Positions 1-6,626 of a stretch of DNA of 9,833 nt are shown here, piece after piece. Each line of letters starts with the position of its first letter. The first letter of the stretch is position 1. Where the stretch lies: positions 1 to 9,833 of the forward strand of contig JAQTSP010000081.1 in the NCBI GenBank assembly GCA_028711205.1, written 5' to 3'. This DNA comes from Eubacteriales bacterium. Lineage in GTDB: Bacteria; Bacillota; Clostridia; Christensenellales; SZUA-584. The notes below the pieces were generated by a model, which was not told where the DNA came from, did not search any database, and worked only from the letters and a program-made list of their open reading frames with translations. Made by a program: the position numbers and the translations under genes.

Positions 1-1295
1 CACGGTCCTTGAGCCGCGTGAGGTGCGTGCTGCCGTCGCTTGCTTACGAGACCCCGATCTCAACAAAGCTGAATCCTCTCGCGATATCACGGCCGACGCT
101 TGTTGAGATGCTGGGTAAACGAAAAAATCAAAAGATCAAGGCCTATCTGTCGGAGTTTCTTCAGGGTGTGTCGTCACAAACCGCGGAAGAAATACTGTAC
201 CGGTATATGCCGCAGGGGTATGCGGCACAGCCAAGGGAACCGGAAAAACTTGGCGAGGTGATACTGTCATTTTTTTCAGGGCTCGGCGATTTAGAGCCAG
301 CCATGTATCTGCAAAAAGACGGAATGCCGTTCTTTTATTCGCCGGTCAGATACGGCAGCATCGGGGCTGATGCCGTGATCATATATAAATGCGCCAACGA
401 GATGGCCGACAGTTATTATATGAAACTCAAAGAAAAAGAGATGCTGGAAAAAAAGCGGGGTGTATTAAGCAAACGGGTCTCAAAGCAGATCGAAAAACTG
501 TCATCGATACTTAAAAAGCAGCTTGATACGATAGAGAACGCAAAAAAAGCGGAGAAGTATAAAAACCTGGGCGATATCATTACCGCGAATATATACCGGA
601 TAAAAAAGGGAATGCGCACGCTTCAAGCCGAGGATTTTTCGACAGGGGAAGGCATCACGATCGCGCTTGACACACGACTTTCGCCGGCCGCCAACGCCCA
701 GAAGAATTATAAAAGATATAACAAATTAAAATCAGGGCTTGATATCACAGCAAAACGTATGATGGACAATAACAAAGAGATCGCATTTCTCGAGAGCGTG
801 CAGGTATCGCTTGTTTCTTCCGAGACGATGGACGAGTTATGCGAAATTGAGTACGAGCTTGGCAAAGCGGGAATATTAAAAACAGCCTCGGCCAGCGTGC
901 GTGCCACCGAAAAGCCGTCGGTGCCGCATCAGTTTGTTTCATCCGACGGATACACGATATACGCCGGCAAGAACAACCGGCAAAATGACACGCTGACGAT
1001 GAAGACGGCCGGCGCCGATGATATCTGGCTTCATACAAAAGACATACCCGGCGCCCACGTGTTGATATCAGGCGCAAAAGGAAATGTACCGGATATTACG
1101 CTGCTTGAGGCGGCCACGATTGCTGCGACTTTAAGCAAAGCAAGGAATTCGCTGAAGGTTCCGGTCGATTACACGCAAAGAAAAAATGTGCGCAAGCCCG
1201 GCGGTGCGAAGCCAGGGATGGTGGTATATGACGGATACAACACGATATTGGTGAGCCCGGATAAATCGCTTTTTGAAAGGCTGATTATAAGATAG
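1..1295 (+). CDS. rqcH: RqcH (NFACT family, Rqc2/NEMF homologue), 5' end missing
   Basis: Ribosome quality-control factor. Known for the family: RqcH binds 50S subunits stalled with peptidyl-tRNA and recruits tRNA-Ala to add C-terminal alanine tails that mark the peptide for degradation. The frame is open to the window edge (first full codon at base 3); 431 codons are visible against a usual 560-590, so most of the N-terminal NFACT-N domain, including the DR motif, lies outside. Visible in order: the end of NFACT-N (VRCVLPSLAYETP, bases about 21-60), a helix-hairpin-helix-like stretch (LSEFLQGVSSQTAEEIL, about 140-200), a long charged coiled-coil middle region (about 410-860), and the C-terminal NFACT-R domain (about 940-1260) with GKNNRQND, DIWLHTKDIPGAHV and DYTQRKNVRKPGGAKPGMVVY. 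The TTG at base 9 is unlikely to be the start because family homology continues upstream of it. The promoter is outside the window. Confidence 0.93.
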   Translation, partial: RSLSRVRCVLPSLAYETPISTKLNPLAISRPTLVEMLGKRKNQKIKAYLSEFLQGVSSQTAEEILYRYMPQGYAAQPREPEKLGEVILSFFSGLGDLEPAMYLQKDGMPFFYSPVRYGSIGADAVIIYKCANEMADSYYMKLKEKEMLEKKRGVLSKRVSKQIEKLSSILKKQLDTIENAKKAEKYKNLGDIITANIYRIKKGMRTLQAEDFSTGEGITIALDTRLSPAANAQKNYKRYNKLKSGLDITAKRMMDNNKEIAFLESVQVSLVSSETMDELCEIEYELGKAGILKTASASVRATEKPSVPHQFVSSDGYTIYAGKNNRQNDTLTMKTAGADDIWLHTKDIPGAHVLISGAKGNVPDITLLEAATIAATLSKARNSLKVPVDYTQRKNVRKPGGAKPGMVVYDGYNTILVSPDKSLFERLIIR

Positions 1296-1335
1296 ACGAT
1301 TTATATTAACCCTTTAAAAATAAATCGTTTTGTTT
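1295..1335 (+). terminator. AT-rich stem-loop after rqcH, probable intrinsic terminator
   Basis: ACGATTTAT (1296-1304) pairs perfectly with ATAAATCGT (1320-1328). Inside the loop TTAA (1306-1309) can pair with TTAA (1314-1317). The right arm runs into TTTTGTTTATT. The left arm begins at the rqcH stop codon. The stem is long but AT-rich, so termination may be leaky. It sits just upstream of the lgt promoter, which suits an end-of-transcript role. Confidence 0.55.
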
Positions 1336-1348
1336 ATTGATTGTTAGC

Positions 1349-1377
1349 TTGACCCAATCACATTAAACACATATAAT
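1349..1377 (+). promoter_or_regulatory. Sigma-A promoter for lgt
   Basis: TTGACC (1349-1354) and a perfect TATAAT (1372-1377) are separated by exactly 17 bp. Transcription would begin near 1384 and give a leader of about 25 nt that carries GGAGG (1397-1401), 8 nt before the lgt ATG. This is the best-matching housekeeping promoter in the window and indicates lgt is not dependent on read-through from rqcH. Confidence 0.8.
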
Positions 1378-1409
1378 ATACACAATGTTATTTTATGGAG
1401 GTATTATAA

Positions 1410-2684
1410 ATGAATCCTATCGCTTTCTATATTTTTGAAAAGCCGATATATTGGTATGGAATCATCATTGCGGCGGCTCTTATTGTGGGCGTCGTTTTAG
1501 GCGTGAGAGAAGGGAAGAGGAGAGGGTACCGCTCCGAAATGATATTCGATTTTTTGCTCATCGCGATACCTTTATGTATTGTCTGTGCAAGGATTTATTA
1601 TGTGATATTTAAATGGTCATATTACGTCAGTGATCCTATAAAAATATTTGCGATATGGGAAGGCGGGCTTGCGATATACGGCGCGGTTATCGGCGGTGTG
1701 ATTGCGGCGGCCATATTCTTGAGATGGCGCAGGATTCCCATCGGTACGATGTTGGATATCGCCGCACCAAGCATCATCATTGGACAGGCGATCGGCAGAT
1801 GGGGAAATTATGTCAACCAGGAAGCGCATGGCATACAGATACCCTATGAAATGCGTGCGTTGAAGTTCTTTCCCGCAGGCATCAAATTAACTCTGGAAGA
1901 CGGCAGCATTGCCTGGTATTACGCGACATTCTTCTATGAATCAATGTGGAATCTGCTTGTGTTTATCGCACTGATGATCATGAGAAAGAAGATTAAAGTG
2001 AGAGGCGGTGTATTCGCCTGGTACGCTTTATTATATGGATTTGGACGGTTCTTCATAGAGGGGTTGAGGACCGACAGCTTGTATTGGGGCAGCATCAGAG
2101 TTTCTCAGGCGCTCAGTTTGATACTTTTTGTCGGCGGCATCGCCTATCTTGTGATACAGTCAAGGCGGGATTTGAATTATCCGGCGTATAACGGGTTTTA
2201 CAGCCTGGAATGGACTGAAGAACAGATTGAAGAATACAGAGCGCACAGCAAGTTATACAGAGCAAATGAAAACGCGGAGCGCGCGGCGAAAAGAGTCAAG
2301 GATTTGAAAAATGCGGAAAAAAATAAAGTCAAAGCCGCCAAAGAAAACGCAAAAATCGTCGCGAATAAGGTTGATGAGCTGCTTAAAAAATATGCGGCCG
2401 AAAATAAAATCGTTATAAAGGCGGAGGAAAAGGCAAATGCGGCGAAAGAGAAAGTGAAGAAAATAGAAGAACAGATCAAACTTGAGAAAGAGGACGAAGA
2501 GCTTTCCAGAATTAAAGAAGAGAAAATCAAAAACGCTGAGGAAAAAGCAAAGAAAGCAAAAGAGAAAGCGAAAGAGATTGCAGAGCAGATCAAACTTTCT
2601 GATAAGATAGCAGCCGAAAAAAAACAGGCAAAGCAATCGCAAAAAGATAAAGTTGAAGCCAAAGAAGATGATGATGAGAATTAA
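1410..2684 (+). CDS. lgt: Prolipoprotein diacylglyceryl transferase with long charged C-terminal tail
   Basis: Lgt moves a diacylglyceryl group from phosphatidylglycerol to the lipobox cysteine of prolipoproteins, the first step of lipoprotein maturation, in the cytoplasmic membrane. The enzyme core is residues 1-255, with multiple membrane segments, the Lgt signature GQAIGRWGNYVNQEAHG (125-141) and GRFFIEGLR (212-220), whose Arg and Glu match essential residues of the E. coli enzyme. At the position of E. coli His103 there is Tyr90 (GLAIYGAVIGG). Typical Lgt proteins end near 250-300 residues; this one is 424 because of a Lys/Glu/Ala-rich tail from about 265 to the end, predicted coiled coil, with an internal duplication and ending in acidic residues. 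The tail follows the last membrane segment and carries many Lys/Arg, so it is probably cytoplasmic (inference). The ATG is supported by GGAGG 8 nt upstream and the promoter at 1349-1377. No frameshift is needed to join core and tail. Confidence 0.96.
   Translation: MNPIAFYIFEKPIYWYGIIIAAALIVGVVLGVREGKRRGYRSEMIFDFLLIAIPLCIVCARIYYVIFKWSYYVSDPIKIFAIWEGGLAIYGAVIGGVIAAAIFLRWRRIPIGTMLDIAAPSIIIGQAIGRWGNYVNQEAHGIQIPYEMRALKFFPAGIKLTLEDGSIAWYYATFFYESMWNLLVFIALMIMRKKIKVRGGVFAWYALLYGFGRFFIEGLRTDSLYWGSIRVSQALSLILFVGGIAYLVIQSRRDLNYPAYNGFYSLEWTEEQIEEYRAHSKLYRANENAERAAKRVKDLKNAEKNKVKAAKENAKIVANKVDELLKKYAAENKIVIKAEEKANAAKEKVKKIEEQIKLEKEDEELSRIKEEKIKNAEEKAKKAKEKAKEIAEQIKLSDKIAAEKKQAKQSQKDKVEAKEDDDEN
2424..2597 (+). 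repeat. Imperfect internal duplication in the Lgt tail
   Basis: Residues 339-358 (DNA 2424-2483) and 377-396 (DNA 2538-2597) align without gaps at 15 of 20 positions. Both begin EEKA and end with EQIKL. The copies are 38 residues apart. The surrounding sequence is also Lys/Glu/Ala-rich, so the tail may have grown by duplication of coiled-coil units. Confidence 0.7.
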
Positions 2685-2725
2685 CAGGTAGAATCCGATG
2701 CAGCCTATAAGCAATGGGAAAATCA

Positions 2726-2734
2726 TGGCATAAT
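2726..2734 (+). promoter_or_regulatory. Possible extended -10 promoter for the DivIVA-like gene
   Basis: TGG followed by CATAAT (2729-2734) fits the extended -10 form TGn-TATAAT with one mismatch. No good -35 is present (TATAAG at 2706-2711 at 17 bp spacing). Transcription would start near 2741, so the hairpin at 2761-2792 would lie in the 5' leader of the downstream gene. The call rests on one short element. Confidence 0.4.
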
Positions 2735-2760
2735 ATGATAAAAATAGACTGATCAATCAG

Positions 2761-2803
2761 CACCGTCCGACAATTTTATATGCCGGGCGGTGTTATTATT
2801 TAT
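2761..2803 (+). terminator. GC-rich hairpin with T-rich tail between lgt and the DivIVA-like gene
   Basis: CACCGTCCG (2761-2769) pairs with CGGGCGGTG (2784-2792): nine pairs, one of them G-U, with a 14-nt AT-rich loop. TTATTATTTAT follows. The likely role is intrinsic terminator of lgt, 77 nt after its stop. If the promoter at 2726-2734 is real, it would also act in the leader of the next gene as an attenuator-like element. The tail is interrupted by A residues, so termination could be partial. Confidence 0.55.
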
Positions 2804-2806
2804 CCC

Positions 2807-2813
2807 AAGGAGG
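2807..2813 (+). promoter_or_regulatory. Shine-Dalgarno that fixes the start of the DivIVA-like gene
   Basis: AAGGAGG lies 8 nt before the ATG at 2822. The frame is also open from an ATG at 2780, but that codon lies in the loop of the upstream hairpin with no ribosome binding site and adds 14 residues without family resemblance, so 2822 is preferred. Confidence 0.8.
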
Positions 2814-2821
2814 GTGGTCTT

Positions 2822-3286
2822 ATGGAAAATTTAAAAAAGAGCATTATGGGAAAATATAATGCCACAGATGTCGATATGCTGTTACTAAAAGTGAGGAGTG
2901 ACTATGAAAAATGCTTAAAGGAACAAAAAGAAAGGATCATTAAACTGCGTGAGGAAAACAAGGAGATGTCGATGATGATAGAAAGGTATAAAAGCAACGA
3001 AAAATATATCATCGGCGCGATAACAAAGGCCGAAGAAACTGCGCAGTCCATCGTCAATGACGCAGAGAGAAAAGCAAAAGAGCGGCTCAAAATGGCCGAG
3101 AATGAGCAAAAGCAGATCATGATGGCGGCCCAAGGATGTTATCTGCGCCTCTGCAGGCTTCGGCAGGTCAGCGAAACCATATTCAGGGCCGTGTCAACAG
3201 TCATGGGCGGGTTTGACGAGACGGAAAAAAGCGAGATGACGGGCAATGTGCGGCCAATAAGAAATATGTATGACGGGGCAAAATAA
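2822..3286 (+). CDS. DivIVA/GpsB-like coiled-coil protein
   Basis: A soluble 154-residue protein with no signal peptide or membrane segment. The N-terminal region (about 8-45: GKYNATDVDMLLLKVRSDYEK and following) resembles the DivIVA pattern in which an aromatic residue, a D/E-V-D motif and 'fL.kV..dYe' lead into a coiled coil. Two coiled-coil stretches are apparent, about 25-60 and 66-103; the second (AEETAQSIVNDAERKAKERLKMAE region) has the Ala/Glu-rich 'A..A..I...A' pattern of DivIVA C-terminal helices. The last 50 residues, with two cysteines (106, 111), are not recognised. Family members bind negatively curved membrane at septa or poles and recruit cell-division or wall-synthesis proteins; a role in this organism is inferred only. 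The gene appears monocistronic, between a hairpin at 2761 and a strong terminator at 3297. Another coiled-coil scaffold protein is the alternative. Confidence 0.65.
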   Translation: MENLKKSIMGKYNATDVDMLLLKVRSDYEKCLKEQKERIIKLREENKEMSMMIERYKSNEKYIIGAITKAEETAQSIVNDAERKAKERLKMAENEQKQIMMAAQGCYLRLCRLRQVSETIFRAVSTVMGGFDETEKSEMTGNVRPIRNMYDGAK

Positions 3287-3296
3287 CAGAGGCGAA

Positions 3297-3328
3297 GGCC
3301 GGTAAAAAAGTTTGCCGGTCTTTTTTTT
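3297..3328 (+). terminator. Strong intrinsic terminator after the DivIVA-like gene
   Basis: GGCCGGTAAA (3297-3306) pairs with TTTGCCGGTC (3311-3320): ten pairs including two G-U wobbles, loop AAAG. Eight T residues (3321-3328) follow directly. It begins 10 nt after the stop codon and separates this gene from the LuxR-type regulator. Confidence 0.9.
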
Positions 3329-3412
3329 CGGGTAATCATAGAATCGTGAGTTTCAGGATTTTGACCATCGTGTAAACAATTTATGAAAAGATATGCAACA
3401 ATGCGGACGCGG

Positions 3413-3421
3413 TGGTATAAT
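3413..3421 (+). promoter_or_regulatory. Extended -10 promoter for the membrane LuxR gene
   Basis: TGG followed by a perfect TATAAT (3416-3421) is an exact extended -10 element. The -35 position at 17 bp (ATGCAA, 3393-3398) is poor, as is usual for extended -10 promoters. Transcription would start near 3428, leaving a leader of about 19 nt that holds GGAGG (3434-3438). Confidence 0.7.
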
Positions 3422-3446
3422 AATACAACGTATGGAGGCTTGAATA

Positions 3447-4385
3447 GTGAGCATAGTATTTGATGCGATACAGTTTATTGAAACATCGCTGCTGTTTTCG
3501 GCGTTTCTTTTCTCGGCGATCATGTTTATCAGGACCAGAGACAGTTTGGCGGGCCGGACGCTGATAGTTTTGTTTCCTGTTGCGACGATATTGTTCATCT
3601 CGTATATGTATGGCATCAACGCCCGGGCCTCGGGTATCAATGATTCAAACATGGCATGGCTGTCGCCGCTATTTGCGCTTTTGGTCATCGCGCTGATCAT
3701 GGCGGCGATTCTCGCGACATGTTACTATGTCCTGCAGCTATTTCCTGTATCGCATAAAAAAAAGAGGATCGGGTTCATTTCCTGCATGGTACTGGTCGGT
3801 ATTTTGCTTATTATCACGGCGATACTGGTGATGTACATGTCAAAATCGGATCTGACGCGCGCCATCACCAATGCGTTATGGGCTTTTTATCCGCTCTGCT
3901 CGATGGCGCTGTTTATTGAAGCGGTTGCGCTGTCGTGTGTATATAAAAATATCAAAGATACGCATGACCAAAAGCTCGCAGGATATTTTTTGATTGCGTT
4001 TATACCACAGATCATGTTTAGCGTTATCGATTTCTTTTTGCTCAGAGTGATATCATTTCAGCTGACCCATCTCTCATACACCGTGTTTTCATTGTTTGTA
4101 TTTATCGACCTTAGCACTTACTTCTTTAAATATTACAACCGCGATCTGGACATATCAAAAGACAAGCTGGCGCTAAAAGACAAATTTATGCTCTCCGACA
4201 GGGAGATAGAGGTCACTGAACTCCTGGCCAGGGGCATGACAAATCAGATCATCGGCGAGCGCCTGTACATTTCGATCAACACAGTTAAATCGCATATCAA
4301 GAGCATATACAAGAAGCTGGGCATATCAAACAGGCTGCAGCTGATCAATTTGCTGAGCGGTTTAAGTTCAAGGAATCATCTTTAA
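3447..4385 (+). CDS. Membrane-bound LuxR-family transcriptional regulator (seven-helix sensor + HTH)
   Basis: A 312-residue regulator with its sensor in the membrane. Hydrophobic segments at about 8-28, 36-56, 72-98, 108-130, 142-165, 178-199 and 209-228 suggest seven transmembrane helices. A short charged linker (229-246) leads to a LuxR/GerE helix-turn-helix (about 247-305) with LSDREIEVTELLARGMTNQ, the recognition-helix stretch ISINTVKSHIKSIYKKLGI (275-293) and a closing SNRLQLINLL. There is no receiver domain or autoinducer-binding domain, so the membrane part is the likely input; the ligand is unknown. The start is GTG, supported by GGAGG 8 nt upstream and the extended -10 promoter. It lies 162 bp before an MMPL transporter operon in the same direction, which makes that operon the most likely target (inference). 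Similar single-component membrane LuxR proteins occur in Actinobacteria such as Eggerthella and in some Firmicutes. Confidence 0.9.
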   Translation: MSIVFDAIQFIETSLLFSAFLFSAIMFIRTRDSLAGRTLIVLFPVATILFISYMYGINARASGINDSNMAWLSPLFALLVIALIMAAILATCYYVLQLFPVSHKKKRIGFISCMVLVGILLIITAILVMYMSKSDLTRAITNALWAFYPLCSMALFIEAVALSCVYKNIKDTHDQKLAGYFLIAFIPQIMFSVIDFFLLRVISFQLTHLSYTVFSLFVFIDLSTYFFKYYNRDLDISKDKLALKDKFMLSDREIEVTELLARGMTNQIIGERLYISINTVKSHIKSIYKKLGISNRLQLINLLSGLSSRNHL

Positions 4386-4442
4386 CAGGCATGCCACCCG
4401 AAAGGGTTAGATAAATTCACCTTAAATAATAATTAATTTCAT

Positions 4443-4465
4443 ACACCGGGGTCATTGTGCGGTGT
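4443..4465. promoter_or_regulatory. Dyad upstream of the MMPL operon, candidate operator
   Basis: ACACCG (4443-4448) and CGGTGT (4460-4465) form a perfect 6-bp inverted repeat with an 11-bp spacer, giving 17 bp between half-site centres. It lies in the 162-bp gap between the LuxR-type gene and the MMPL gene. Its centre is about 69 bp before the start site implied by the promoter candidate at 4487-4516, a position typical of an activator. It could instead be a weak RNA hairpin. Binding by the adjacent regulator is a guess from location. Confidence 0.35.
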
Positions 4466-4475
4466 CCAATATCAG

Positions 4476-4503
4476 CCTAGTATCTATTGATATAGGTTTT
4501 TAT
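4476..4503 (+). terminator. Hairpin followed by T tract, possible LuxR-gene terminator
   Basis: CCTA-TATC (4476-4484, with G4480 bulged) pairs with GATATAGG (4489-4496) around the loop TATT, followed by TTTTTAT. The eight-pair stem is mostly A-T. It is 91 nt after the LuxR-type stop codon. It overlaps possible promoter elements for the downstream operon, so its role is uncertain: weak terminator, leader hairpin, or protein-binding dyad. Confidence 0.4.
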
Positions 4504-4516
4504 AGCTGCCTTAATT
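4487..4516 (+). promoter_or_regulatory. Weak promoter candidate for the MMPL operon
   Basis: TTGATA (4487-4492) matches five of six -35 bases; TTAATT (4511-4516) is a poor -10 at 18 bp spacing. An alternative is TTGTGC (4455-4460), 17 bp, TAGTAT (4478-4483), whose -35 overlaps the dyad at 4443-4465. Neither is convincing, which fits a promoter needing an activator. The operon must have a promoter in this gap unless it is read from the LuxR-type gene. Confidence 0.25.
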
Positions 4517-4534
4517 TATTTTGTGTGGTTTTAC

Positions 4535-4540
4535 AGGAGG
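4535..4540 (+). promoter_or_regulatory. Shine-Dalgarno that fixes the TTG start of the MMPL gene
   Basis: AGGAGG ends 7 nt before the TTG at 4548. No ATG or GTG start is available at suitable spacing, and the protein from this TTG begins MDRFFGAVIKRRK, a normal short cytoplasmic N-terminus before the first helix. Confidence 0.75.
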
Positions 4541-4547
4541 GTTCTAA

Positions 4548-6626
4548 TTGGATCGTTTTTTTGGCGCGGTTATTAAAAGAAGAAAAGCAATCATCATCAT
4601 ATTTGTATGCGCTGCAGTCGTATGCGGATTTCTAATGCTCGGCGTGGGCCAGAATTATGATATGTCAAAATATCTTCCGGCAGGCTCTAATTCAAAAACC
4701 GGTATCGACATTCTGGAAGACGAATACAGCTATAACGGTAGCGCAGTACTTCTGCTCGAAAATATGAGTATTGTTGAGGCCGTCGATACAGAAAAGCGAA
4801 TCGAAGCAATTGACGGCGTCAACAATGTTGTCTGGCTTGATGACGTGGCGGATTTAAAAGAGCCGGTTGAGCTGATCGACGAGGAAATCGTCAACAACTA
4901 TTTGGCGGATGACGATGCGCTGCTGCAAATCGTTTTTGAAGAGGACGATTATTCGGAAACGACGCATGCTGCGATCGACGCGATTAAAACGCTGCTGGGC
5001 GAGGACAGCATGCTTTCGGGCAGCGCGGTCGATGCGTATATCAACGTCAACTCTGTCAGCGGAAACATTTTTGAGGGCATACTGATCGCGCTCGCGATCG
5101 TGCTCGTCATACTATTGCTTTCGACCAATTCGTTTATTGAGGTCGTGCTGTTCCTCGTGACGATCGGTATCGCGATACTGATCAATATGGGTACGAATAT
5201 TATTTTCGGGGAAATATCGTACATGACATTTGCCTGCGCCGCCATATTGCAGCTTGCCATATCAATGGACTATTCGATCTTTTTGCTGCATCGCTTTGAG
5301 TACGAGCGCAAAAATGAAAGCGATCCTGCCCGCGCCATGGCCAAGGCATCGAAAGCGTCGTTATCTTCCATCATGTCGAGCGGCCTCACAACGATCGTGG
5401 GGTTTATCGCGCTTATTTTTATGAGCTATACGATGGGCGCGGATATGGGACTGGTGCTTGCAAAAGGCATCGTATTTTCTTTGCTGTGCGTCATGATACT
5501 GCTTCCGGCGCTGACGGTTGGCTGCGTGAAGGTGATAGATAAAACGAAACACAAGCGTTTTTTGCCGTCGATGAAAAAAGTACAGCACATATTGAGCGGC
5601 AAGGTCAAGTATGTCGTTGTGGGGCTGCTGATCGTCGTTTCCGTTGTCTGCTATATGGCGCAAAACAGCAATACTTTTCTATACTCCTCGAGCAATGTCG
5701 GCGACGAGGCGCAGGATCTGATCAACGAAAAAATCAAGAGCGAATTTGGCGCGAGTAACAATTTTGTGATTCTGGTACCCAGAGGAAACGAGACGGCGGA
5801 GTCAAAGATGGCAAACGAAGTGGATTCCCTTGACTATGTTAAAAGCGTTCAGGGACTATATTCGTATGTCGATCCCGCGACGCCCGAAGAAATCATTCCA
5901 GACAATATCAAAACCGCGTTTTTAAGCGAGCATTACTCAAGGTATATCGTCGAGGTGAATTTAAATACTGAAAGTGACGGGGCGATGGCTACTGTCGAAG
6001 AAATCAGGGGAATCGTTTCGACATGGTTTGATGAATCGTATGTGACCGGTGCGTCACCCGTTATATACGATATCAGGCAGGCGACTTCAGGGGATTTTTC
6101 TTTGGTGACCATACTCTCGGTCTTGTTTGTGGGCATCATACTTTTATTGACATTCAAGTCGATATCCATACCGATCATACTGCTTTTCATCATCGAAACG
6201 TCGATATGGATCAACATGTCGATACCTTATTTTACAGGGACGCCGATGATCTTTATCGGATATATGATCGTCAGCGCCGTACAGCTTGGCGCGACGATCG
6301 ATTATGCGATACTGATGACGAATTATTATCTGGAAGGAAGAAAAACGTTTGAAAAAAGAGCGGCCGCAGAATACGCGGCGGAAAAAGCGGGCGCATCCAT
6401 ACTTATTTCCGCTTTGGTATTGACGGCGGCCGGGTTTGTCGTTGCCGCGACATTTGAGCAGCAGGCAATGGCACAGCTGGGCACACTGATCGGCAGAGGC
6501 GCGCTTTTGTCGGGCTGTATGACGATCATTGTATTGCCTCAGGTACTGATACTCTTTGACAAACTCATTCAAAAAACAACATTATCGAAAATACGCAAAA
6601 AAAGGAGGTACAATAATGAAGCGTAA
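4548..6626 (+). CDS. MMPL-family RND-type membrane transporter
   Basis: A 692-residue transporter with the two-fold repeat of the MMPL/RND superfamily. Repeat 1: helix at 13-33, an extracytoplasmic domain opening with YDMSKYLPAGS (37-47) and running to about 172, then helices from about 175 to 330. Repeat 2: helix at about 354-371, a second extracytoplasmic domain (about 372-515), then helices from about 517 to 672. The paired Asp-Tyr motifs expected in the proton-conducting helices are present: SMDYSIFLLHRFEYER (D241-Y242) and TIDYAILMTNYY (D585-Y586). MMPL proteins use proton motive force to export lipids, siderophores or other lipophilic compounds; the substrate here is unknown. The length is near the 700-residue class seen in Gram-positive bacteria rather than the 900-1000 of mycobacterial MmpL. 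The stop codon overlaps the start of the next gene by 11 bases, so the two are co-transcribed and probably translationally coupled. A membrane LuxR-type gene lies immediately upstream. Confidence 0.92.
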   Translation: MDRFFGAVIKRRKAIIIIFVCAAVVCGFLMLGVGQNYDMSKYLPAGSNSKTGIDILEDEYSYNGSAVLLLENMSIVEAVDTEKRIEAIDGVNNVVWLDDVADLKEPVELIDEEIVNNYLADDDALLQIVFEEDDYSETTHAAIDAIKTLLGEDSMLSGSAVDAYINVNSVSGNIFEGILIALAIVLVILLLSTNSFIEVVLFLVTIGIAILINMGTNIIFGEISYMTFACAAILQLAISMDYSIFLLHRFEYERKNESDPARAMAKASKASLSSIMSSGLTTIVGFIALIFMSYTMGADMGLVLAKGIVFSLLCVMILLPALTVGCVKVIDKTKHKRFLPSMKKVQHILSGKVKYVVVGLLIVVSVVCYMAQNSNTFLYSSSNVGDEAQDLINEKIKSEFGASNNFVILVPRGNETAESKMANEVDSLDYVKSVQGLYSYVDPATPEEIIPDNIKTAFLSEHYSRYIVEVNLNTESDGAMATVEEIRGIVSTWFDESYVTGASPVIYDIRQATSGDFSLVTILSVLFVGIILLLTFKSISIPIILLFIIETSIWINMSIPYFTGTPMIFIGYMIVSAVQLGATIDYAILMTNYYLEGRKTFEKRAAAEYAAEKAGASILISALVLTAAGFVVAATFEQQAMAQLGTLIGRGALLSGCMTIIVLPQVLILFDKLIQKTTLSKIRKKRRYNNEA
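6601..6608 (+). promoter_or_regulatory. Shine-Dalgarno inside the MMPL gene that fixes the downstream start
   Basis: AAAGGAGG lies within the last codons of the MMPL gene, 7 nt before the ATG at 6616. The reading frame is open from an ATG at 6556, but starting at 6616 gives a canonical signal peptide (MKRKKVFVFFLVL) and uses this site. Confidence 0.85.

Noticed and set aside
9..11. TTG at base 9 as the start of the first gene
   Set aside because: The frame is open to the window edge and the visible protein begins in the middle of the RqcH family alignment, so the gene is truncated by the window.
2198..2756. Long open frames on the minus strand opposite the Lgt tail, rich in Phe, Leu, Ser and Ala
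   Set aside because: They are complements of the Lys/Glu/Ala-rich tail codons, lack ribosome binding sites, and resemble no membrane protein family; the + strand frame has full lgt homology.
3361..3387. TTGACC (3361-3366) as the -35 of a second promoter for the LuxR-type gene
   Set aside because: The only nearby -10 is TATGAA at 15 bp spacing, a poor match, while an exact extended -10 element lies closer to the gene.
4388..4407. GGCATGCC palindrome and ACCC-GAAA-GGGT mini-hairpin just after the LuxR-type stop
   Set aside because: The 8-bp palindrome and the four-pair stem are short, are not followed by a T tract, and can occur by chance.
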